NCBI RefSeq assembly: GCF_009925085.1
Contig: NZ_JAABNR010000014.1
Coordinates: 18,229-82,228, forward strand
Source: Stagnihabitans tardus
GTDB taxonomy: Bacteria; Pseudomonadota; Alphaproteobacteria; Rhodobacterales; Rhodobacteraceae
DNA: 64,000 bases
Reading direction: 5' to 3'
The notes beneath the pieces are model-generated. The model made no database searches. It worked only from the letters and a program-made list of their open reading frames with translations, and was not told the DNA's origin. Position numbers and translations under genes: made by a program. Shown in pieces: positions 58,402 through 64,000 of the stretch; the first letter of the stretch is position 1, and the number at the start of each line of letters is the position of its first letter.

Positions 58402-60188
58402 TTTCCACCGCAGAACGGGCAACCTGGCCTTTGGTCCAAGTGAAAGACTCTTGATCCACCGAACTCTGGTACCGCCGCAAATCTATCAAGGAATCCGGCG
58501 CTAAACTGCCCACCTTGCTCGAAAATGTCAGCCTGTGAGGCCCAGCAAACGGTCTCCGTTCCGAATTGAACCCCACCAAGCAGCGCTTTCGCCGCAGTCT
58601 TGGCTACCAGCATTGCGACGCTCGCCAAAGAAATGGGCCCATAAGGTTGAAAGCTTGCTCCACAGTCCGGCAGCTTGCGAGTAGTGTCGGTATCCCATTC
58701 AAAGACCGTCCAAATGGGCCTTCCGAATTGATCCATTCCGCAACCGAAGCAGGGACCGTTTGGTCCTACGAGAACAGCATGGCCGGCTAGCGAGAACGGT
58801 TCAGCCCAACCGTAGAGAACGTTTGGAAGATCTAGATCGGATCTGGCCAACTGATTGAGCCTTCCCTCCGCCTGCCAGTTGCCGATGGTTGAAACTATCA
58901 GATCTACATCGCGGAATACTTCAGGTTGCTTGGCGTAGAGAGATTGCCATCGCTCAGAAAAGTGTTTGACCAGCATATGTGGGTAGTTCTTGCGCAGCTT
59001 TTCTGCGAGCGATTTGGCCTTATAGGTTCTCGCCTCTCCGATACCCAAAACATGTCGCCCAACGTTTGCGTATTCCAAGACCTCGGGATCAATCAGCGTG
59101 ATTGATCCAACCCCTGACTTGGAAAGAAGTTGCGCGACTTCACTTCCAAGTGACCCCGTCCCAACCAATAGTACTCGCTTGTTAAAAAGTGTATCATTCC
59201 CGGGTGTATCTCTCCCGTGAACCCATGAAGGATCGGCGCGCAGCACCTCGTGCTGCTCGACCTTGTTTCCACCGAGTTGACGCTGCAACCTTATGTAGGG
59301 AGGCACCTTTCCCGGGCGAAATCCTTTCTGAATCATGTTAACTTGCGATCCGACTGGGTTCCCATGCTGCTTGGGCGGCATCACTTCGACAGCAAAGAAC
59401 ACCGGTCCGTTCTTCGTGGTCCCCTCGAACGAAACGGTGAACTTGCCCTCAGCATCCTCGGCTGCTGCGATCAAAAGTGGTTGGGCGCTTGGTGCAAGCT
59501 TCTGAACCAGACCCGCTACCATCGCCCCCGACTTGGGGTATTCCGTAGGAAGAATGGGCCTATCCAGAACCAAGTGCGTCGCCACCTCGAACCCAAAATC
59601 CCACTTTCTTCCGCCATTGTGGTTGTTTAGCCAGTTGCGAAGTGCTTGGTCATTGTCCGCCAGATAATAGTCCCCTGTGCTTCGCCACAGGGAAACGATT
59701 CTGGAGGGGCCGCCTGGCGTCAGCAAACTTACCACTGTCTTGCCTCCAGCGGTTTTCTCCCAGTAGGAAGCGAACTCCTCGGCAAAGTCATCAAGAAATG
59801 CTGGGTCTCTTGACGCAGCAATCAGCCTCCCGGCTTCCTTGATCGTATCCCATATTAATCCAATAGCGTTATACGGATCATGTTCTGCACTGGGAGGAAA
59901 AAGGCAAAATGCACCATCCTTTTCAATGTGCGGAAACTGCTTGAACTGAAAATACTCTTGGCAATAAACGCGAGGCTTCCCCCAAGGAAAATCTCGGGGG
60001 ACAACCACCCGCAAATCATAACGAACGCTGCCGAGTTCAAATGGAACAAGCCAACCGCAATGGGGTTCGTGCATCGCATAGAGAGACAGCTCGTTACTTG
60101 TGAGCCTTCGACTTGCCGGTGCATTGGCGAGAAGCCACTCTGAGATTTCATCAATCTCAGCGCTGGTTGGTTCAGACACTTTGGTCAA
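58398..60188 (-). CDS. cap2: CBASS Cap2 E2-E1 fusion ligase
   Basis: The 596-aa protein is an E2-like domain fused to an E1-like adenylation domain. The E2 part (residues about 1-180) has its candidate catalytic Cys at position 95 in EKDGAFCLFPPSAEHDP. The E1 part has KRVLLVGTGSLGSEVAQLLSKSGVGSITLIDPEVLEYANVGRH (ATP-binding), a further Cys in LPDCGASFQPYGP, and zinc pairs CFGC and CPFC, the last at the extreme end. Cap2 joins the C-terminal Gly of the CD-NTase to target proteins and primes its activity. It lies 5 bp after the CD-NTase stop. Confidence 0.95.
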   Translation of the reverse strand: MTKVSEPTSAEIDEISEWLLANAPASRRLTSNELSLYAMHEPHCGWLVPFELGSVRYDLRVVVPRDFPWGKPRVYCQEYFQFKQFPHIEKDGAFCLFPPSAEHDPYNAIGLIWDTIKEAGRLIAASRDPAFLDDFAEEFASYWEKTAGGKTVVSLLTPGGPSRIVSLWRSTGDYYLADNDQALRNWLNNHNGGRKWDFGFEVATHLVLDRPILPTEYPKSGAMVAGLVQKLAPSAQPLLIAAAEDAEGKFTVSFEGTTKNGPVFFAVEVMPPKQHGNPVGSQVNMIQKGFRPGKVPPYIRLQRQLGGNKVEQHEVLRADPSWVHGRDTPGNDTLFNKRVLLVGTGSLGSEVAQLLSKSGVGSITLIDPEVLEYANVGRHVLGIGEARTYKAKSLAEKLRKNYPHMLVKHFSERWQSLYAKQPEVFRDVDLIVSTIGNWQAEGRLNQLARSDLDLPNVLYGWAEPFSLAGHAVLVGPNGPCFGCGMDQFGRPIWTVFEWDTDTTRKLPDCGASFQPYGPISLASVAMLVAKTAAKALLGGVQFGTETVCWASQADIFEQGGQFSAGFLDRFAAVPEFGGSRVFHLDQRPGCPFCGGK

Positions 60189-60193
60189 ACAGT

Positions 60194-61435
60194 TTACCCG
60201 TACCGCCCGCCGCCCTGCTTATTCACTGCTGCGAGGGGCTGATGCTCCGCGTCAATCTTATCAATCAAGCCAAGGGTCAATGCCGCCGGTGTTGAAAGTG
60301 GGCTCGTCTTCACGTCTAGACCGGCATCAGGCACATATAGTGTGAGATCGTCCGGAATACGGCCTCCGAACAGTCCTTGCAACACCTTCAAGGACGCGCT
60401 GCGGTCGGATGTGTTCACCAAGGCATCAGCCAGTCGTTGTGCAAGAATCTTCGCCTTGGCAACGAAGTCTTGCCGCTCCACGGCCGACCAACTTTGATCT
60501 AGGCGTTCGCCTTCGACCACGGGATTAGGAATTTCCTTGGCAAGGAAATCTGGCAATTCCCTTGCAACACGCAGTAGTGCGATGTCATCCCGATTGCTTG
60601 GAATTTGAGCTGCGGATTTCTCAAAAACTGAAACTACGGCAGCCATCAGGGCTATCGAGGCTAGTTTTCCCTCCTTCCACTGATAGTCCTTCCACCCCTT
60701 AAGGTAGCGACTAACAGTTCGCACTTGATCACCGTGCTCCTTTACAGCGTCGACAAACCAGTCTTCCAGTTTGCGTGGGTCAGACTTCTTCCATCCCTCT
60801 TTTCGATGGGCCAGCATGATTTCATCTTGCGACAACATCCGGTAGGCAGTGTCCTCCATCATGAGGGCCGTTGAAAAATCGGCCCCACGGTTTTGGGCAT
60901 CCTTCAAGATGCGCAGGAAGTCGCCATCTGGCACTGAGTAGAGTGCTAGGTCCGTGTGCATAGTGTCATCTACAACCACGCGAACACAGGAAGGCTTGTC
61001 CGTCACAAGTTTCCAGCCCTTCTTTTCGCACAGTGGGGCTAGAATCTTCTCGATGATGGAAAAATACGCAGCGCTGTTGACCGCTGGGAGCCTGTCTTGG
61101 TTCTTTTGAAAGTACGAGACAGGCATGAACAACCCGTCATCCAAGTCAATCTCTTGCGGCGGAACGTGTGCAGGTTGATTGCAGGTGTCATAGGAGAAGC
61201 TTCCTTGCATCCTGAACTTCGGCGTCTGGAAGTTCCGTGCCAGGACTGGGGCGCTTCCTTCGTACAGCGCTTGATCACCCAAGGACTTCGCGAACGATCC
61301 AAACTTGGCGGAAATCTCGGCGCGGATTTCATCCCGTGCATCCCGAAGGATCCGTCGCTGATCCTCCGTCAGGTCCAACGCGAACTTGTAACCGGAAGGC
61401 CGGGACACGAGGGCTTTGTGTGCGTTGATGGGCAT
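60194..61435 (-). CDS. CBASS DncV-like cyclic nucleotide synthase (CD-NTase)
   Basis: The 413-aa protein has the nucleotidyltransferase core: QGSF at residues 77-80, followed by EIDLDDGLFMPVSYF (catalytic acids at about 97 and 99), and a third Asp at about 162 in HTDLALYSVPD. This DLDDG...MP arrangement is that of clade A enzymes such as DncV, which makes 3'3'-cGAMP; the exact product here is not known. The C-terminus ends QGGGRYG with a terminal Gly, as required for Cap2 conjugation. It leads the operon cdn-cap2-cap3 and is divergent from the effector gene. Confidence 0.94.
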   Translation of the reverse strand: MPINAHKALVSRPSGYKFALDLTEDQRRILRDARDEIRAEISAKFGSFAKSLGDQALYEGSAPVLARNFQTPKFRMQGSFSYDTCNQPAHVPPQEIDLDDGLFMPVSYFQKNQDRLPAVNSAAYFSIIEKILAPLCEKKGWKLVTDKPSCVRVVVDDTMHTDLALYSVPDGDFLRILKDAQNRGADFSTALMMEDTAYRMLSQDEIMLAHRKEGWKKSDPRKLEDWFVDAVKEHGDQVRTVSRYLKGWKDYQWKEGKLASIALMAAVVSVFEKSAAQIPSNRDDIALLRVARELPDFLAKEIPNPVVEGERLDQSWSAVERQDFVAKAKILAQRLADALVNTSDRSASLKVLQGLFGGRIPDDLTLYVPDAGLDVKTSPLSTPAALTLGLIDKIDAEHQPLAAVNKQGGGRYG

Positions 61436-61535
61436 CAGGTTGTCCCTTTTTCCGACATATCTTGTAGTGATGGCGTTGCTTGCCCATATACTTGGGGGCA
61501 GAAGATCGACTCTTCAATACCAGAGGCAGAACGTC
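61436..61535. promoter_or_regulatory. Divergent promoter region of the CBASS genes
   Basis: The 100 bp between the CD-NTase start and the effector start must hold promoters in both directions. I could not fix -35/-10 boxes by eye. An AGAGG (61523-61527) lies before the effector ATG. Confidence 0.5.
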
Positions 61536-62273
61536 ATGGCAAAGTATGTTTCCCTTTCGTTCTGGATCACGCTCGCCGTATACGCCGCTCAGGCCTTCCC
61601 GGGGCTCAGCGCTTGGCTGCAGGCTTGGGCGCAGGGCAAGCCACAGTGGATTGCTGTGACGGTCGGTTGGGTGACCTCGAACGCAGGGTCGTCGCTACCA
61701 GTGATTGTATGGGGGGCAGTCGCCGCTGTGGTGGTGCTGCCGGGTTGGCGTCTAGTCTGGAAGTTGCCACTTCTCGGCTCATGGCTCAGTCACCGCGTTT
61801 TTCCCGATCTGAATGGCGAGTGGACCGTCTCGATTCAATCTAATTGGCCAATCATCGAAAGGCTTAAGTCGGCTGCAGCGAGCAAGGATGCCACGTTCGA
61901 TCCTCTGAAGGATGCCCTTCCGAGCCTTCTTGAAGCGAACTTTGAAGTAAGAATTAGGCAGACGTGGTTTCGTACCGATGTTGAGTTTCTGCCAAATGAT
62001 AAGACGCCACTCCTGAAGTCTCACACCGTGTCCGTTGAGTTCTTGAAGTCTGAAAACGGTTCAAGGTCACTTGCTTGGGTATACGAGCAGTCAAACAAAC
62101 AAGGCAACGAGTTGCCCTTAGCGGTAACTGATCGGGATCGGTTCTTTGGGGCGGCCATGCTCACGGTTAGTGACGACGCTTCGAAGCTGAGCGGGCAATA
62201 CTGGCAAAACCGATCTTGGAATCAAGGTCTTAATGCTGCAGGGACGATTGCTCTCAAACGAAACCGGACCTAA
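61536..62273 (+). CDS. cap15: CBASS Cap15-like membrane effector
   Basis: The start was set at ATG 61536, because the longer frame runs across the CD-NTase start region; this gives 245 aa. Two membrane helices (about residues 5-24, SLSFWITLAVYAAQAFPGLS, and about 48-70, SLPVIVWGAVAAVVVLPGW) are followed by a short beta-rich domain that starts DLNGEWTVSIQSN, contains VRIRQTWFRTDVEF and LAWVYEQSN, and ends GLNAAGTIALKR. This is the layout of Cap15: membrane anchor plus an eight-strand beta barrel that binds the cyclic nucleotide and breaks the inner membrane. Its stop codon is part of an IS target duplication. Confidence 0.85.
   Translation: MAKYVSLSFWITLAVYAAQAFPGLSAWLQAWAQGKPQWIAVTVGWVTSNAGSSLPVIVWGAVAAVVVLPGWRLVWKLPLLGSWLSHRVFPDLNGEWTVSIQSNWPIIERLKSAAASKDATFDPLKDALPSLLEANFEVRIRQTWFRTDVEFLPNDKTPLLKSHTVSVEFLKSENGSRSLAWVYEQSNKQGNELPLAVTDRDRFFGAAMLTVSDDASKLSGQYWQNRSWNQGLNAAGTIALKRNRT
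62270..62273. repeat. Target-site duplication (left), CTAA
   Basis: CTAA at 62270-62273 is repeated at 63638-63641 on the other side of the insertion sequence. It includes the TAA stop of the effector gene. Confidence 0.8.
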
Positions 62274-63637
62274 CAGGGTGCTGAAGAAGTCTGCGGGACT
62301 GAACGGTTTTCTTTCGGCGCAACCGGCTGCGTTTGTTTTCGGGTCCTTGGGCGCATACGGCATGCGTGCCTGACGCGGCTTCTCATCGTCATGCTGCCAG
62401 CAGCCTGGGCAGTCGGGCAAGGTTGTTGGCGGTCATCGTCAGGACGAAGCGGGCGCGCACCCGCTCGACGCCGCGATAGACGGTCTGAGCCATGCCGCCA
62501 ACGGTTTTGGCCCAACCGAAAGCCTCTTCGATCCGTTTGCGGTGCTTGATCGACAGGGCGTAACCCTCGTGCCGGGTGGTGCGGCCGTCGATCGCTGAAT
62601 ATCTCGATTTCTGCGCGACATGGGGCGTGACGCAGGCTTGCCGCAGGTCAGCGACGAACTCGGCGGCGTCGAAGCCCTTGTCGGCGCCCAGTGTCAGCTG
62701 TCGGGTCGATCCCGGAGAATGGCGGTGGATCATGTCGAGCGCCGCGCGCCGTTCCGCGTGACCGTCGGCCTGCGTCAGGTCGCCCTGCACGATCAGGCCG
62801 GAGCGGTTCTCCATCAGAGCATGACCCATGAAGCACAGCATTGCGCCGGTGCCGGGCGACTTCTTATAGAGCCGCGCGTCGGGGTCGGTCGTCGAGGCAT
62901 GGGTTGCATTGGACCGCTTCTCGCCCCGGAAGTCGATGTCTGCATTGCGGCTCTGGCGGGTGGGGCGGGACATCGGGTCGATCTCGGACGGTGTCGGTTC
63001 AGGGTGGTCTTCGGCAGGGCCGTCCGGACTGGGCGGGCCGCTCGGATCGTCCTCGGGCGGCGTGTCGGCGGTCCTCGGCTGGAAGCTCTTCATCGAGGCC
63101 CAGGCCTTGACCAGCGTGCCATCGACCGAGAAGTGGTCGTCCGACAGGAGCGGCGCGACCTCGCGATGGGCCAGGACCGCCGCCATCACCTTGCGCGACA
63201 TCTCGGTGGTCAGCAGCCGGTCGCGGTTCTTCGTGAACACGGTAGGCACCCAGACCGGGTCATCAATGCCAAGGCCCACGAACCAGCGGAACAAGAGGTT
63301 GTATTCCATCTGCTCCATCAACTGCCGCTCGGAACGGATCGAGAACAGGATCTGGATCAGGCTCGCCCGGATCAGCCGCTCCGGCGCTATCGAGGGGCGG
63401 CCAAAATCGGTGTAAAGCGCCTCAAACTCCGCATCCAGGCTCGCCAGCGCCTCGTTAACCACCTGCCGGATCTTGCGCAAAGGATGCCGAGCGGGGATGC
63501 GCTCCTCCAGATCGACATAACTGAAGAGCGACCCGCTCGTCTCATCCGTCCCGCGCATCACTACCCCCACCGTTATCGTGCCGAGCGTGAATCATGTTCT
63601 CAAACCACTGTCGAGGCGGGACTATTTCAGCACCCTG
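62274..63637 (-). mobile_element. Intact insertion sequence, 1364 bp, IS5-like
   Basis: The ends are inverted repeats: CAGGGTGCTGAAGAAGTC (62274-62291) and the complement of CAGGGTGCTGAAATAGTC (63620-63637), with 16 of 18 bases matching. CTAA flanks both sides as a 4-bp duplication. One transposase gene fills the element on the minus strand. Size, single gene and the YTAR-like target suggest the IS5 family (IS1182 is an alternative). Confidence 0.9.
62389..63570 (-). CDS. IS5-like DDE transposase
   Basis: The 393-aa protein has an N-terminal DUF772-type region (LFSYVDLEERIPARHPLRKIRQVVNEALASLDAEFEALY, RLIRASLIQILFSIRSERQLMEQMEYNLLFRWFVGLG), then the DDE domain: D in DDHFSVDGTLVKAWAS, D in LTLGADKGFDAAEFV, and E in HRKRIEEAFGWAKTVGG. 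All three acids are present, so the transposase may be active. A start at ATG 63558 is an alternative. A 365-aa frame on the opposite strand is a shadow. Confidence 0.92.
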   Translation of the reverse strand: MGVVMRGTDETSGSLFSYVDLEERIPARHPLRKIRQVVNEALASLDAEFEALYTDFGRPSIAPERLIRASLIQILFSIRSERQLMEQMEYNLLFRWFVGLGIDDPVWVPTVFTKNRDRLLTTEMSRKVMAAVLAHREVAPLLSDDHFSVDGTLVKAWASMKSFQPRTADTPPEDDPSGPPSPDGPAEDHPEPTPSEIDPMSRPTRQSRNADIDFRGEKRSNATHASTTDPDARLYKKSPGTGAMLCFMGHALMENRSGLIVQGDLTQADGHAERRAALDMIHRHSPGSTRQLTLGADKGFDAAEFVADLRQACVTPHVAQKSRYSAIDGRTTRHEGYALSIKHRKRIEEAFGWAKTVGGMAQTVYRGVERVRARFVLTMTANNLARLPRLLAA

Positions 63638-63641
63638 CTAA
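63638..63641. repeat. Target-site duplication (right), CTAA
   Basis: It matches the left CTAA and marks the end of the insertion sequence. Confidence 0.8.
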
Positions 63642-63942
63642 GGCACGCCTGAAGTGTTCGAATGCAATTGATGGGCATTGCCTTGCGTATCCGGGCCTCA
63701 AGACTATCGTTCAGTGAGGTGCTTATGAGCTATAACGATGCGCGCAATCTGGTGCCATCAGTGTACATCGTCAACGGCAGGAGCGGCCACGGAGCACTGC
63801 CTTCCGTGAGGTTTTCGACCATGTCGACAAAGTATTACATAATCAAAATTATGCGTCATAGCTTTGTAGCAAAGGTGCGCGCTATTCTGGAATGCGACTT
63901 TTCATGGTTCCTTGATGTTTGGGACCAGACAAGGAGCTGAGA
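63642..63942. other. Gap between two insertion sequences
   Basis: These 300 bp continue the DNA that was once downstream of the effector gene. A 92-codon frame is present but has no ribosome site, no recognisable domain and poorer GC than real genes here. The right part probably includes the left end of the next IS. Confidence 0.4.
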
Positions 63943-64000
63943 ATGAAGATCCGGTTTTCCCATCTTTCCGTCTCCGAGCGGCGCAAGATCGAGCGCTGGC
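63943..64000 (+). CDS. Start of an IS30-like transposase (cut by right edge)
   Basis: ATG 63943 follows AAGGAGCTGAGA and opens MKIRFSHLSVSERRKIERW, which resembles the beginning of IS30-family transposases (SHLSxxERxxI, first helix of the HTH). Only 19 codons are in the window, so the call rests on that motif. Confidence 0.6.
   Translation, partial: MKIRFSHLSVSERRKIERW

Noticed and set aside
62620..63717. 365-aa plus-strand frame across the insertion sequence
   Set aside because: It is antisense to an intact transposase and crosses the IS end.
63662..63940. 92-aa frame after the IS
   Set aside because: No ribosome site, no domain, and composition unlike genes here; may partly lie in an IS30 end.

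Overview
The window looks like a large plasmid (or chromid) of an alphaproteobacterium, most likely of the Rhodobacterales (Rhodobacter/Paracoccus type). The grounds are high GC, the protein families (DUF932, DUF736, DUF1403, RHE_PE00001-type, ParB-like 'partition' proteins), an iteron replicon with a Rep_3-type initiator and adjacent parAB, and a parS-like palindrome of the form GTTNNNNGCNNNNAAC. No rRNA, tRNA or CRISPR was seen.

Layout. (1) 1-13.3 kb is a copper and metal island: the start of a His-rich P-type ATPase cut by the left edge, a DUF305 protein, copZ, copA and cueR with two back-to-back CueR-type promoters (19-bp spacers), a cobalamin riboswitch driving cbtBA, a small heme-copper oxidase operon (CuA subunit, subunit I, 58-aa membrane peptide), decayed transposase and MFS genes, DUF302, a 37-aa membrane peptide, an EF-hand protein, and a two-component pair. 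(2) 13.3-22.8 kb is a recombination module: an RHE_PE00001-type regulator, tniA/tniB/tniQ, an scpB-like gene whose stop codon overlaps that of tniQ, DUF1403, two tyrosine recombinases and a serine resolvase. (3) 22.8-26.7 kb is the replicon: parB, parA, an iteron origin and the initiator gene, bracketed by two parS-like palindromes. (4) 26.9-51.1 kb is plasmid accessory DNA: DUF932, RadC, a large ParB-like protein, two copies of DUF736, an AbiE toxin/antitoxin pair, a run of small uncharacterised proteins, an ArdB/KlcA-type antirestriction protein, a SIR2-HerA defence pair, a giant strawberry-notch helicase/methylase, a Toprim protein and a DUF2493 protein. (5) 51.1-62.3 kb is a defence island: a type I restriction-modification operon (hsdM-hsdS-rhuM-hsdR) followed upstream by a type II CBASS (CD-NTase, Cap2, Cap3) with a Cap15-like membrane effector transcribed divergently. 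(6) An intact insertion sequence sits exactly at the effector stop codon, and the first codons of an IS30-like transposase lie at the right edge.

Two signals are not explained by the gene list. First, the octamer GGGCAGGG, which fits the KOPS consensus GGGNAGGG, changes strand at the plasmid origin: 7 of 7 copies are on the minus strand to the left of the iterons, and 17 of 18 are on the plus strand to the right, regardless of gene direction. Second, the accessory genes are repeatedly preceded by long leaders built from nested inverted repeats. The most elaborate lies before the DUF2493 gene (a 20-bp arm pair 105 nt apart, nested inside and around other stems). The DUF736 leader is present twice, and one hairpin has been replaced by a different hairpin. 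In several leaders the outer stem covers the Shine-Dalgarno sequence. These are good candidates for undescribed structured regulatory RNAs.

Functionally the window joins metal tolerance, replication and segregation functions, and at least four anti-phage or stabilising systems on one replicon, with an antirestriction gene that fits a mobile life style. Counts and pairings were made by eye; no database search or folding was run.
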